A stretch of 61,974 bases of DNA from Xylophilus sp. (GCA_009914555.1 WNDY01000022.1:1-61974); one strand, 5' to 3'. Counted from the first letter of the stretch, positions 1-10,330 are shown. A program made the numbers and translations. Notes: generated by a model from the letters alone, not told the origin.

Positions 1-345
1 GCTACGCTGGTTTGCGACGCGCTGCGCATGGCGCTGTTTGCTCGCAATCGGCCTCGGGGAGTGATCGTGCATACTGACCGTGGTAGCCAATACTGCTCGC
101 GCGAGCACCGCGCCCTGTTGGAGCAATACGCTTTGATCGCCAGCATGAGTGCCAGAGGCAACTGCTACGACAACGCAGCAATGGAGAGTTGGAACCACAG
201 TCTGAAGGTCGAGGCCATCCATGGTGAACACCTCGCCACACGGGAGCAGGCCAAGGCTCATGTGTTTGACTACAATCGGATCCGGCTGCACTCGACCCTG
301 GGCTACCTCAGCCCAGAGCAGTACGAGCTGGCCAATGTCGCTTAG
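1..345 (+). CDS. IS3-family transposase (OrfB), C-terminal part, 5' end outside window
   Basis: This is the catalytic C-terminal part of an rve/DDE integrase-type transposase, which cuts and joins the element's ends. The reading frame is open from base 1, so the gene starts upstream. Visible motifs are HTDRGSQY with the second catalytic Asp, and [11 protein letters not shown] with the catalytic Glu. Near the C-terminus the stretch [16 protein letters not shown] lacks about five residues usually found between DY and NR in this family, which suggests a small in-frame deletion that may have reduced activity. The stop is at 343-345. Family assignment is secure; the exact IS is not determined. Confidence 0.85.
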   Translation, partial: ATLVCDALRMALFARNRPRGVIVHTDRGSQYCSREHRALLEQYALIASMSARGNCYDNAAMESWNHSLKVEAIHGEHLATREQAKAHVFDYNRIRLHSTLGYLSPEQYELANVA

Positions 346-350
346 ATAGG

Positions 351-375
351 TGTCCGTAAATCAGGGGCAAGATCA
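351..375. repeat. Putative terminal inverted repeat of the IS3-family element
   Basis: A 25-bp stretch follows the transposase stop directly and precedes sequence coding for a sigma-54 regulator. It begins TGTCCGTAAA and ends AAGATCA. Position and CA terminus fit an IS3-family right end. The partner repeat is outside the window, so the call rests on context. Confidence 0.55.
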
Positions 376-832
376 GATCGCCATCTTCAAGTCGGTGCTG
401 GCAGGCATCCTCGGCGAGCGCATGGCGGCGCTCGATCCGCTGCCGTACTGGCTCACGCACGCGGTGTCGGAGATGTACTTCCCCGGCAACGTGCGCCAGC
501 TGCGCAACCTGGCCGAGCGCGTGGGCGTGGTAGTGCAGCAGACCGGCCGCTGGGATCCGCCGCTGATCCAGCGCGCGCTGGCCGCGATGCGCGGCGGCGC
601 GGTGGCCGGCGCGCTCACACCCGCCGACGTGGACCGGGGCGGCGATGGGGCGGCCCCCGACCGCCGCCGCTGGGACGGCGAGGAGCGCAACCGCATCATC
701 CATGCGCTGGAGGCCAACGACTGGCGCCGCCAGGACACGGCCCAGCAGCTGGGCATCAGCCGCAAGGTGCTGTGGGAGAAGATGCGCAAGTACCAGATCA
801 GCGAGGGCGAGCCGCGCGTGCCACAAACCTAG
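376..832 (+). pseudogene. Sigma-54-dependent Fis-type regulator, 5' truncated by the IS
   Basis: This is the C-terminal remainder of an enhancer-binding activator of sigma-54 RNA polymerase. Visible are the end of the AAA+ domain with the conserved [11 protein letters not shown] motif, and a C-terminal Fis-type helix-turn-helix ending [15 protein letters not shown]. The Walker A and B motifs, the GAFTGA loop and any receiver or sensor domain are missing because the IS sits directly upstream. The open frame runs back into the IS end as far as about 350, creating a chimeric ORF, but it could not act as a normal activator. The stop is at 830-832. The original target pathway cannot be told. Confidence 0.8.
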
Positions 833-865
833 CTGCAGCACGGCGCTTGGCCGGCGCCTGCGCTG

Positions 866-2035
866 CTAGTCGGTGAATTCGTCCAGATCCGTGCTGCCGG
901 TCATCTTGGGGAATGGCTTGTGCGATGACAGATGCTTGCGGAACAGCCGGTAGCGCAGCCAAGCCTCCTGGTTCGAATAGACGTCCTTGCCGCTCGCATC
1001 GGCCAGGGTGTAGTCCGCCTCCCAAGGGGGCTGGACGCGGTTGCCGTTGACGTAGAACTTGACGACATCGCTCAGCGGGAACTCCGGATCGTCCCAGTAC
1101 CGGCAGCAGAAAGCGAGCTCGGACGAGGTGATCGCCACGTAGGTGCGCTCGTTATCGAGCGTGTCCTTGCGCGCCATGGCGCCCAGATCGCCCAGCCCGT
1201 CGAGAACAAAATGGACCTTAGCTTCCACCGTCACGTAGGCCGGATGCGACGCCACCATCGCGATGCCGCCCTTGCAGGCCCGGCGGACCGACTTCACGAA
1301 CTGGGCATGCAGTAAGTGGTGCTTGTCGGCATCCTTGGCATGCTGCTTGCGCATCTGGGCAAGTGACTTGTGCGCATCGAGACGCACGGTCTTGGAACTC
1401 GCGGCCAGGCTGAGTTCGGGGCTGTAGCGTGAACCGAGCATCGAGTTGGCGTAGATCTGTCGCGTGTCGGCACCGATGCCCAGATTCTGGCGCTCGCCGG
1501 TATTGCCCTTGCGGAACATCGAGCGCACGTCCGAACGCGTCGCGCCCAGCACGCCAGTGCCGTTCCACTGCCGGCCGAAGGCCAAGCCGGTGCCGAGGTG
1601 GGATGAATTGTTGAAGTCGTCGGCGAAGCGCACACGGCCGGCATCGAGCATGTACGGCGGCAGCTTTCGCGCGTCGCTGATGCCGTACTGCAGGTCCACG
1701 AAGTCCGTCGCCGGATCCATCGTGCCGTAGTACTCCTTGAACGTCATGCGGTCGGACAGCTTGCCGTCGGCAACCACGTTGAGCGACGCGGCATCGATCA
1801 TGTTGGGCCAGCAGAATGTCACGTAGCGCAGGGCGTCCTTGTACTTCTTGCGCTTGTCCACCGGAATCTTACCGATCTCGACCTCGATCTCGGCACTGGT
1901 CGCAGGGACCTTGCGCTGCAGCAGCTTGCGCAGGGAGTTGAGACTGCTGCGCCACCAAGTGATGTTTTCCTCCTGGCACAGCGCCTCGAAAGCAGTGATG
2001 TTGAACGTCACGGGACTGCCATTGATCGTGTACAT
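866..2035 (-). CDS. Orphan hypothetical protein, 389 aa
   Basis: I do not recognise this protein. The ATG at 2035 was chosen because AAGGGTGG lies just upstream, although the frame stays open about 44 codons further. No signal peptide or membrane segment is evident. The product looks soluble and mixed alpha/beta, with a basic central region around residues 225-275 (SLAQMRKQHAKDADKHH and following) and an acidic C-terminus. Base composition is visibly less GC-rich than the neighbouring secretion genes, and the gene sits between an IS-disrupted regulator and the secretion locus, so acquisition by transfer is plausible. It could be a toxin or effector-type cargo gene, but nothing in the sequence proves this. 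Confidence 0.6.
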   Translation of the reverse strand: MYTINGSPVTFNITAFEALCQEENITWWRSSLNSLRKLLQRKVPATSAEIEVEIGKIPVDKRKKYKDALRYVTFCWPNMIDAASLNVVADGKLSDRMTFKEYYGTMDPATDFVDLQYGISDARKLPPYMLDAGRVRFADDFNNSSHLGTGLAFGRQWNGTGVLGATRSDVRSMFRKGNTGERQNLGIGADTRQIYANSMLGSRYSPELSLAASSKTVRLDAHKSLAQMRKQHAKDADKHHLLHAQFVKSVRRACKGGIAMVASHPAYVTVEAKVHFVLDGLGDLGAMARKDTLDNERTYVAITSSELAFCCRYWDDPEFPLSDVVKFYVNGNRVQPPWEADYTLADASGKDVYSNQEAWLRYRLFRKHLSSHKPFPKMTGSTDLDEFTD

Positions 2036-2212
2036 GCCGCCACCCTTTCGCAGGATTGGGAGAGTCGGAGCGCATTCTAGGAAAGGCAGACGACCGGCGA
2101 TACACCTGTAAACCTTTGTACCGCATATGAAGTATCGCTGCGAGCCTGCGCGGAAGGGGGCCTCCACTGCATTCCCGCAGCCTCACGCGGCATCGCAGAG
2201 GCCATCCAACCC

Positions 2213-3745
2213 TCAGATGGCGTGCAGCAAAAGTGCTGGCCGCAGCACCAGCGGCTGCTCGGCCTGCGACGCTTCGCCGCCGATGCCCAGCGCCTCGCCC
2301 GGCAGCACCTCGCCGGGGCCGCCGAAGAGCGCATCGACCCAGCCAAGGTCGGCCTGCGGGTCCACCCACAGCCGCCCGGCGGTGCGCGCCAGCCGGAACT
2401 CGTTGGTGCGCTGGTCGAACAGCGCGTCCACATAGTCCAGCAGCAGCGTGAAGTATTCGACCTGGGCGTCGAGCACGTTGAGCAGCGTCTCGCGGCCGAA
2501 GTCGAGCAGGCGCCGGCGGCCCTGGAACGCGGCGGCCGCCTCGCCCACGGCCTCGCGCAGCGCGCGCTCGCGTTCGCGGCCGGCCTGGCTGCGGCCCCAG
2601 GTGGCGCTGGTTGTCTCGATCAGGCTGCGGCGCACCGTCTCGCGCTTGGCCTCGAAGCTGGCCACGTCGGCCAGGGCCTGCTGGATGCGGGTCTGCAGGT
2701 CGAAGCCGTTGCCGAAGTTCCAGTTCAGCTCCACGCCGGCGCGCGTCGCCTCGCGGTAGAGGATGCCCTGCGGGTCGCGCGTCTTGGACAGCACCGCGTC
2801 CACGGTGGGCCAGCGCGCGGCCTCCTGCTGGCGCACGACGGCCTGGGCGCGGGCGATCTGGCGGTCGGCCTCCTGCAGTTCGGTGCTGGCGGCCTCGGCG
2901 GTGCGCAGGGCCTCGGCCTGCGAAGGGATGTCCCAATACGGCGGCAACACCAGCGCCGGCAGGCTCTGCGGCTCGGGCGCGAAGCGAAAGTAGCTTTCGA
3001 ACTTCGCCAGTGCGTCGGCCTGCTGCGAGGCGAATTCCTGCTGCCGCGCCTGGGCGCTGGCGCGGCGCGAGGCCGCCATGCGCAGGTCGCTCTGGCCGGT
3101 GGCCCCAAGGTCGACGCGGCGCTGCTCCACGCGCGCCAGTTCGTCGAGCACCGCGCCGGAGCGCTGCGAGATCTCGGCCTTGAGCGCGAAGCGCTGCACC
3201 TGCAGGTAGGCCGTCAGCGCGTCGAGCACCGCCTGCTGCGACGCGGTCTTCAGCGCCTCGCCCTGGGCCGCGCTCTGCTGCTCGGCGGCGGCGATGCGCG
3301 CGCCCATGAAGCCGCCGTCGATCACGCTCATGCGCGCCTCGGCGGTCAAGGCCGTGTAGCCGGCGGCGCCGCTGCCGGCCCCGCTGGAGCTGCCGGCAGA
3401 GGTGCCGACCTTGAAGCGCGGATAGCGGGCCCGCTGCGCGGCCTCCAGATCGAAGCCGCTGCTCTCGGCCGCCGCGCGGGCTGCCTGCACGTCGGGATGG
3501 TCCTGGGCGAGCGCCAGCAGCGCGAGCTTGATGCGCTCGGACGCGCGCACGCGGCCGATGGAGCGCAGCTCGATCTGCCCGGCCGCATGCAGCGCGGGCG
3601 CCGGCACGTCGTCGTCTTCAGCGGCGGCCGCCGGCGGCGGCAGCAGCGCAGCCAGCGCCATCGAAGCACACATACTCCCCCATGCAATTGCCCCCATCGC
3701 CTGCAAACCGCCCGCTCCGAACATATACCCCCTTTCCCTTTTCAT
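2213..3745 (-). CDS. TolC-family outer-membrane efflux protein of a type I secretion system, 510 aa
   Basis: This should form the outer-membrane channel of the exporter encoded upstream. A start at 3745 overlaps the hlyD-like stop in an ATGA arrangement, which suggests translational coupling; a second in-frame ATG at 3724 would give 503 aa. The N-terminal 42 or so residues form a signal peptide ending PPPAAAAEDDD. Two long Ala/Gln/Glu-rich helical repeats follow, typical of OEP domains, with duplicated features such as SRRASAQARQQEF and a later helical hairpin rich in Arg/Glu. Length fits the family. It is the last gene of the minus-strand secretion locus and appears intact. Confidence 0.88.
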   Translation of the reverse strand: MKRERGYMFGAGGLQAMGAIAWGSMCASMALAALLPPPAAAAEDDDVPAPALHAAGQIELRSIGRVRASERIKLALLALAQDHPDVQAARAAAESSGFDLEAAQRARYPRFKVGTSAGSSSGAGSGAAGYTALTAEARMSVIDGGFMGARIAAAEQQSAAQGEALKTASQQAVLDALTAYLQVQRFALKAEISQRSGAVLDELARVEQRRVDLGATGQSDLRMAASRRASAQARQQEFASQQADALAKFESYFRFAPEPQSLPALVLPPYWDIPSQAEALRTAEAASTELQEADRQIARAQAVVRQQEAARWPTVDAVLSKTRDPQGILYREATRAGVELNWNFGNGFDLQTRIQQALADVASFEAKRETVRRSLIETTSATWGRSQAGRERERALREAVGEAAAAFQGRRRLLDFGRETLLNVLDAQVEYFTLLLDYVDALFDQRTNEFRLARTAGRLWVDPQADLGWVDALFGGPGEVLPGEALGIGGEASQAEQPLVLRPALLLHAI

Positions 3746-5112
3746 GGTTCGCGGAACGCCTCTTTCTGCGTCTTGATGACCGGCCGCAGCAGGTACCAGA
3801 TGAACGGGTCGCGGCCGACGATGAGGTCGATCTCGGCCTCCATGCCGGCGGTGATGCGGTTGGCCTCGGGCCCCACGTGGCCCTGGGTGGTGCTGACCAG
3901 CAGGCGGAAGTACGGCGGCGCGCCCGGCACGGTGCTGTCGTAGTCGGCATCGGCGGCGACCAGCCGCACTTCGCCGTCGACCGCGCCGTAGCGCATCGGG
4001 TCGTAGGCGGTGATCTTCACGCGCGCCTTCTGGCCGACGGCGACGAAGCCGCGGTCGTTCGGGCTCAGGCGGGCCTCGACCATGATGCGGTCCTCGTCCG
4101 GCACGATCTCCATGATCGATTCGCCGGGCTTGACCACCCAGCCCGGGCTCGGGTTGCGCAGGCCCTTGACGATGCCGTCGGACGTGGCCTGGACCACGGT
4201 GCGCGAGCGCTGGCTCCTGGCGCGGCCCAGGTCCTCGCCGACGCTGGCGAGTTCGCGCTCCACGCTGGCCAGTTCGTCCGACGCGCGGCGGCGGAAGCGG
4301 CCCTCGGCCTCGGCCAGCCGGGCCTGGGCCTCGACGATGGCGCCCTGGGCCGAGACCACGCCCTGCCGGGCGACGGCCAGGTCGCTGCGCGTGGCTTCGA
4401 GCTGGCGGCGCTTGTCCAGCACTTCCAGCTGGCCGATGAGCTTCTCGCGCAGCAGCTGGTCGGAGATCTGCAGGTCGCGCTCGTACAGCGCCAGCCGCTC
4501 CTGCAAACCGGCGATGCGCGCCTGCTGCGCCAGCAGCCTGCTGCGCGCCTGCTCCAGCTGCGAGGCTGCGCCGGCGATCACGCCGCGCTGCTCCAGCGTG
4601 CGGGCGGCGAAGGCACCGGTCTCGGCCTCGTAGACGGCCGGGTCGATATCCCTGGCGAAGGCGGCGCGGGACAGCGGCCTGCCCTGGCTTTCGGCCAGCA
4701 GCCGCACGCGCGTGGCGCTGATCGCGGCGAAGCGGGCGCTGACCTCCTCCAGGTTCAGGCCCATGCCGCCCAGGTCGATCTCGACCAGCGGCTGGCCGGC
4801 ATGCACCTTCTGGCCTTCCCGGACCCGCACGGCCCGCACGATGCCGCCTTCCAGGTGCTGCACCGGCTTGACCCGGTCGGACGGGATGACCTTGCCCGGC
4901 GAGACGACCACGGTCTCGACCGGATAGCCCAGGCCGATCAGCGCCAGCACGCCGAGCGCGCCCCAGACCAGCCACTGCCAGTGCAGGCGGCGCCGCCGCG
5001 CTGCCTGCGGCGGCGGGCCATCGCCATCGTCGCCCTCGGCCTGGCGGCGCAGCACCTCGGGCAGGTCCGCCCGGTCGGCCGAGGTCGCGTGGCGGCGCGC
5101 GTCGTCACGCAT
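3742..5112 (-). CDS. HlyD-family periplasmic adaptor of a type I secretion system, 456 aa
   Basis: The adaptor links the inner-membrane ABC exporter to TolC. An Arg/Pro-rich cytosolic tail of about 42 residues is followed by one membrane segment (about 46-66, LVWGALGVLALIGLGYPV). Then come a lipoyl/barrel-sandwich half-motif (HLEGGIVRAVRVREGQ), a long coiled-coil region of roughly residues 150-300, the second half-motif (ATSDGIVKGL) and a C-terminal beta domain. This order is typical of HlyD/LapC proteins. Its start overlaps the ABC transporter stop by 8 bp and its stop overlaps the tolC-like start by 4 bp, so the three form a tightly coupled block. No lesion is seen. Confidence 0.9.
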   Translation of the reverse strand: MRDDARRHATSADRADLPEVLRRQAEGDDGDGPPPQAARRRRLHWQWLVWGALGVLALIGLGYPVETVVVSPGKVIPSDRVKPVQHLEGGIVRAVRVREGQKVHAGQPLVEIDLGGMGLNLEEVSARFAAISATRVRLLAESQGRPLSRAAFARDIDPAVYEAETGAFAARTLEQRGVIAGAASQLEQARSRLLAQQARIAGLQERLALYERDLQISDQLLREKLIGQLEVLDKRRQLEATRSDLAVARQGVVSAQGAIVEAQARLAEAEGRFRRRASDELASVERELASVGEDLGRARSQRSRTVVQATSDGIVKGLRNPSPGWVVKPGESIMEIVPDEDRIMVEARLSPNDRGFVAVGQKARVKITAYDPMRYGAVDGEVRLVAADADYDSTVPGAPPYFRLLVSTTQGHVGPEANRITAGMEAEIDLIVGRDPFIWYLLRPVIKTQKEAFREP

Positions 5113-6904
5113 GCTGGGGCTCCTCCTCCTGCGGGCTGGCCGCGGCGGGCACGGCGGGCTTCACGCCGAAGAGGCGCGGCACCATCGTCGCGGGCGGCTC
5201 CTGCTCCACCGCGCCGGTGCCGGTCACGTGGTAGATCTGCGCGGCCACCGACACCAGCCGCAGCGAATGGGTGACGACGATGACGGTGCGGGTGCGCGCC
5301 ACGGCCGAGAGCGCTGCGATCAGCGCAGTCTCGCTCTGGAAGTCGAGGTCGTTGCTCGGTTCGTCGAGAATCAGCACCGCCGGCTTGCGCAGGAACAGCT
5401 GGGCCAGCGCGAGCTTGCGCCGCTCGCCCACCGACAGGCCCGTGCCGCCCTCGCCCACCTCGGTCTGGTAGCCGCGCGGCAGGCGCGAGATGAATTCGTG
5501 CGCGCCCGACAGGCGGCAGGCCGCGACGATCTGCGCGTCGCCCTGGCCGGGCGCGGCGCGGCGCAGCGACTCGATCAGCGGGCCGCTGAACCAGTAGACC
5601 TCCTGCGACAGGCTGCTGATTTACTGCACCCGCTCCTCGTGCGCGAACTGAGCGATGTCGTATTCGTCCAGGCTCACGCGGCCGCTGTCCGGCGGATAGA
5701 GACCGGCGACCAGCCGGGCCAGCGTGGACTTGCCGGCACCGTTGCGGCCGACGATGGCATGCAGGCCGGCCGGGCCGATCTCCAGATCGACGTGGTCGAG
5801 CACCGGCGGGCCGTCGGGCGTGAAGCGAAAGCTCACGTCGTGCAGGCGCAGCTGGCCGCGCGGGCGCGGCAGCTCCACGCCGGTGGGCGGCTTGTCCACC
5901 GGCTCGCCGAGCACTTTCTCCAGCCGCTCGGCCGCCTCGGATGCGCGGGCCAGCGAGCGCCAGTTGGACGCGAGCCCGGCCACCGGCGACAGCACCTTGA
6001 ACGACAGCATGTTGACTGCGATCAGGCTGCCGATGCTCATCCACTGCCGGGTCACGACGATCGCGCCCACGGTGACGGTGATGACCGAGAACACGGTCAG
6101 CAGCACCGTCGTGCCTTCCTTGGCCGTCTCGATCTCGCCGTTCTTGCGGAAGCTCTCGGCCAGCCAGTGGTCGTAAGTGCGCTGCCACATCCGCACCACC
6201 GGCGCGTCGTGGCCCAGGGTGCGCAGCGTCTCGCGGGCGCGGCAGATCTCGGAGGTGAGCCGGTCCACGTCGCGCGCGCGGGCCGTTGCCTCGACCTTGC
6301 CGGCGCGCACCTCGTCGGCCCCCCACCAGGCCAGCACCGCCAGCACGCAGAGGAAGACGATCACCACCGGCAGCACCGGCAGCGCGAGGATGCCGATGAT
6401 GGTCAGCGCGAACAGCGTCATCGGCAGGTCGAACACCGAGCCCAGCAGCCCGCCGCTGATGGTGCCGCGCACCGAGCCCACGTCGCGGAACAGAAGGAAC
6501 CAGACCGACGCCGGCCGCGCCTCCAGCGCGCGCAGCGGCCGGCGCAGCATGGAGCCGAGCAGCGCGCGCGAGACGCCGTGGTCGATGGTGGCGCCGGCGT
6601 CTCGCAGCGAGCGCGCGCGCTTCTTGCGCAGCCAGAACTCCAGCACCAGGAAGCCGAACACGCCGGCCACCAGCGCGGCCAGGGTGGACAGCCCGCCGCG
6701 CGCGATCACCCGGTCGTAGACCTGGTGGACGAAGATCGAGGGCAGCAGGCCGCAGAAGCTGATCGGCACCGACCACCAGGCCGCGCGCACCAGCGCGGGC
6801 CAGGCGTCGCGGAAGGCATCGCCGAGCGCATGGCCGAAGGCGCCGCAGGCCGGATCGGGCGCGGCCTGCGCGACGAGCTGGCGCGGCAGCAAAAAGCGGA
6901 TCAT
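5105..6904 (-). pseudogene. Type I secretion ABC transporter (permease-ATPase fusion) with in-frame stop
   Basis: The 600-codon frame encodes a half-transporter that would drive export of the repeat protein. An N-terminal six-helix membrane domain (about residues 35-310) has no N-terminal C39 peptidase domain. The nucleotide-binding domain has Walker A GRNGAGKST (about 386-394), Q-loop SQEVYWFSG, signature LSVGERRKL (Ser-Gly-Gly changed to Ser-Val-Gly), Walker B VLILDEPS, D-loop NDLD and H-loop VTHS. A TAA at 5621-5623 interrupts the frame between Walker A and the Q-loop, and the frame is otherwise continuous. CAA to TAA would be the simplest origin. Without readthrough, the product ends before most of the ATPase. 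Sequencing error is the alternative. Confidence 0.85.
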
Positions 6905-7061
6905 GCGGCCGGCCCCCGGAGGACGGGCGCAGGGGCTCCAACGTGCGGCAGGCAGCAGGGCATGGAAGATATCCTCAGGAACGGCGGCGAACTATGTAAA
7001 CCATTGTGTCCAGACCATGGCAGAGCGGCAAGAAGGATTTGTCCATGGCCGCCGCGCCCCG

Positions 7062-10000
7062 TCATGCCAGCCCTTTCAGCACCTTGGCCACGCGGCCGAG
7101 CCCGGTGGCGGCGGAGCTCTTGAGCAGCACCCAGTCGTTGGCCCGCAACGCGCTGCCGAGCGCATCGAACAGGCCCTGCACCTCCGGGAACCACCACGAC
7201 TGCACCCGGCCGTCGATGCGCCGGTGCAGCGCGCGCATCAGCGGGCCGCAGAGCAGCACCCGGTCGGGCCGCGAGGCCAGCAGGTCGGCCTCCAGCGCCA
7301 GGTGGGCCTGCTGGGCGACCGCGCCCGGGCGCTGCATGTCGCCGAGGATGGCCACGCGCTGCTCGGGGCGGCACGGCAGCCGGCCCAGCATCTCCAGGGC
7401 CGCCTTGACCGACGCCGGGCTGGCGCTGGTGGACTCGTCGATCAGCCGCAGCGTGCCGCCGCCCGCGCCCAGCGGGACGATGTGGGCCAGGCCGCGGCCG
7501 GCGGCCGGCGCGTGGCGGGCGATGCGCTCCACCGCCGGCAGCAGCGGCAGGCGCAGCGCCGAGACGGCGGCCAGCGCGGCCAGGGCGTCCAGCGCCGCAT
7601 GGGTGCCCGGCGCATCGACATGGAAGCGCAGTTCCACGCCCAGCACCTCGGCGCGCAGGTCGCCGTGCCGAAAATCCAGCAGCCGCAGGTCGGCGTCGGG
7701 TTGGATGCCGAAGCTCAGCACCCGCTGGCCGTCGTCGCGCGCCAGGGCGGCCAAGCCCTCGAAAGCCGGCAGGTCGCGCGGCAGGAGCACATGCCCGCCG
7801 GGCGCCATGCTGCCGAAGACCGCCATCTGCCGCTCGATCAGCGCGCCGACGTCCTCGCCCTCCTGCGCCGCGCTGCAGGCCACGAGCGTGACGGTGGGCC
7901 GCGCCAGACGCGCCTGGGCCGCCGGCCGCGACATCGGCACCTCGATCACCCACCAGGGCGCGGACTGCGGCATGCAGGTCATGTTCCAGGCCAGGCCCTG
8001 CGGCCGGCCGGCGGCGGATTCCGGCAAGCCGACCGGTCCCCAGGCGCTCAGGGCATCGACCAGCATGCCAGCCACGCAGGTCCGGCCCGCAGGGCCCGCC
8101 ACGGCGAGGACCTCCCCCCGGTATGCGGATCGCGCATGGCGGCCGAGCTGCATCACGGCCTGGGCCGCGTCGGCCACCCGCAGCACCGGGCCGCCGCGCT
8201 CCAAATGCGGCAGCGGCTCGGTGCAGACCACGGCCGCAGCCTGCTGCAGGTTGCCGCGCAGCGCCAGCGGCGACAGGCCGCCAGGCGCCGCGCCGGGCGT
8301 GGCGCCGCGCCGCGCGAGCAGCATGCGGCCACGGCGGAAGTGGTTGGCCGACGGCGCGATGCCGGCGGCGCGCCAGCCCGCGGGCGGCGGCACGACCCAT
8401 TCGCCTCCGGTGGCCAGCGCCACCCGCTCGGCCGTCCAGAAATGGACCGGCGGCGGACCGCCCACCGACGAGCGTGCGCCCCGCGCCCCCGGCTGCCCGC
8501 CGGCCGCCGCGGCCAGCAGCCGGTGGTAGGCCACGAAGCCCGAGAGGTAGTGCTCCACGTCGTCGATGCGCACGCGGAAGGAATGATGGCGGATGAAGAA
8601 CGAGCCCACGATGGCCGCCGGCGAGCGGAAGTACATCGCCATCTCGGGCCAGAAGTAGCCGTTGAGCAGGTAGTGCGCCCGCGCGTGCAGCGCGCGGTGG
8701 AACTTCTCCAGGTCCAGTTCGTCCAGCAGGTGGCGCAGTTCGTCCATGCCCTGCAGCCGCTCCACCATCTGCTGCGCGGCGAGCATCAGCTCCAGCAGCG
8801 TGGGGAAGGTGGTCTTGCGGCCGAGTACGAAGTCCAGGTGGCCGGCGACGTTGCGGATGCCGAAGCGAAAATACTTCTCCAGCGGCCGCCAGCGCGTGAG
8901 TTCGTCCACGCAGTAGCCCATCCAGTGGTCGTGCGCCTGCCAGTGCTCCTGCGCGATGAAGTGGTCGAACGCCTTCTCCACCACCGCCAGCCAGCGCCCG
9001 TCCCGGGTCAGGCCGTAGAGGCGCATGAGCCGAAGGCCGCCTCGCCGTCGTAGTAGATGATGCGAAAGGGCTCCTTCACCGACAGGTCGCCGGCGTTGAG
9101 CACGTGGGTCAGGCGGCCGGTGGCCGGATCCTGGAGCCAGGCGATGCCGGTGGCCAGTTCCTCCAGCAGCGGCAGCCAGTCGCGGCTGCCGGTGACCTCG
9201 CTGTACTTCACGAAGGCCAGCAGGCAGACGGCGTTGCCGCCCAGCTTGATCTCCTCGCCCGTGTCGACCAGGAAGGCGGCGCGGCGGCCGTCGGGCAGCG
9301 TGTAGTGGCGGATCAGCGAGCCGGCCAGGTAGGCCAGCGAGGTCTCGATCGCCTGGCGCAGGGCGTCGCCGCCGGTCAGCTCCCAGGCCTCGACCAGGGC
9401 ATAGGTCGAACTGGCGTGGCGCAGCGTGTTGTAGGTGGGGATCGGCCGGTCGAAGCACGGGAAGTAGCCGTAGACGAAGCGTCCGCCCGGCTGCACCTGC
9501 CGCGCGAGGAAACGCGCGCCGCTGTCCACCAGCGCATGGACCGCATGCTGGTCGAGCCGCTCGACCACGCGGCGGCCGGCGTCGAAGCCGCGGCCGGCGA
9601 TGTCGTGCACCACGCCGTCCTCGCCGCAGAACACCGCGCCGGTGGTGAACAGGTGCACCCGACGGTCGGGCGCGAGGTCCGGCCGCAGCGCCGTGCCGAA
9701 GCGCGCCTGGCTGTAGACCGCGAAGTTGTGCGCGTTGACCACGGCATGCGACACCTGGGCGCCGCCATAGAGCATGGCGTTGGCGTTGATCTCCTGTTCG
9801 AGGAAGGCAACGTCGAAGGCATCGTCCAGCGCGATGCCGCCGCGGAAGTAGTTGCGCTTGACCTGGGCCAGCCCGTCGTTGAAGGCCTTCCAGCCGACGG
9901 TATCGACCGCGTCGACCCAGTCCACCCGCAGCCAGGCCCGGCCCGGCGCGTTCTGCGCGGCCCAGGCGGCCGCGCGCGCGGCGCCGTCGCGCCAGGCATC

Positions 10001-10198
10001 CTCCAGCGTGGCCGCGCGCGCATGCAGCACATGGGCGCGGCGGCGGCCGTCGCTCACGGAGAAGAACAGCACGAAAGCCGGATGCGGGGCCGGCAGTCCC
10101 GTGCAATGCGTGAGCACGCGGTCCAGGCAGGCTTCGAGCTGGTCGGCGAACGTGTACACGGTGTCTCTCTGTAGTTCGTCAGCGGTCGGGATGCGCAT
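7062..10198 (-). pseudogene. Six-hairpin (glycosidase/epimerase-like) and MurF-like ligase fusion, frameshifted
   Basis: With one base restored, this is a single protein of about 1045 aa. The first 500 or so residues resemble alpha/alpha six-hairpin enzymes, with repeated motifs such as [18 protein letters not shown] and YYDGEAAFG. The last 400 or so resemble a Mur-family amide ligase: a P-loop-like GPAGRTC (about 8075-8100; the canonical GKT lysine is Arg), then [18 protein letters not shown] and VAILGDMQ, matching MurF's DSYNANPxS and LGDM motifs. The shift is near 9027, where GGCCTC has become GGCTC and the frame changes inside AAFGLMRLYG. The ATG at 10198 follows GAAGGA; 10213 is an alternative. 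Domain calls are by motif only, and substrate is unknown. Between the OmpA-like lipoprotein and the exporter, it may modify cell wall or the secreted protein. Confidence 0.65.
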
Positions 10199-10224
10199 GG
10201 TCCTTCGTTTCATCAACGGCCCAG

Positions 10225-10325
10225 GCCAGCGGACGCCGCGCAAGGGGCCGCCCCGCCGCGCTGCCGTCGCCCCCTTCCCGCAAAGCGAGAGAAGGGGCAG
10301 CGGCGCAGCCGCTGGGGGGAGGGTT
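10225..10325. repeat. Dispersed GC-rich intergenic repeat, copy 1
   Basis: The block lies between the fusion gene and the OmpA-like gene. It shares its order of short blocks (GGCCGCCCC, then CCCCTTCCC, then GCGAGA, then AAGG and a closing AGCCGC-type block) with 24390-24500. Both copies sit between minus-strand genes. Such structured intergenic repeats are common in Comamonadaceae and can fold in RNA. No function can be assigned from the sequence. Confidence 0.5.
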
Positions 10326-10330
10326 GGTCT

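Larger units (their letters stand above)
1..375 (+). mobile_element. Right end of an IS3-family insertion sequence
   Basis: The segment carries the end of an IS3-type transposase gene followed by an apparent terminal repeat at 351-375 (starting TGTCCGTAAA and ending in CA, as IS3-family ends do). Immediately after it, reading starts in the middle of a sigma-54 activator, so the element has inserted into or deleted part of that gene. The left end lies outside the window. The exact boundary is inferred from the change in coding content, because the opposite terminal repeat cannot be seen. Confidence 0.8.

Noticed and set aside
2222..3943. Long plus-strand open frame over the TolC/HlyD genes
   Set aside because: It is antisense to clear TolC and HlyD coding sequence, has low-complexity Ala/Gly/Arg/His composition and no domain. 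High GC produces such shadow frames.
3682..7123. Two long plus-strand frames (530 and 670 codons) opposite HlyD and the ABC transporter
   Set aside because: Composition is His/Arg/Gly/Ala-rich without motifs, and the minus-strand frames have unmistakable exporter domains.
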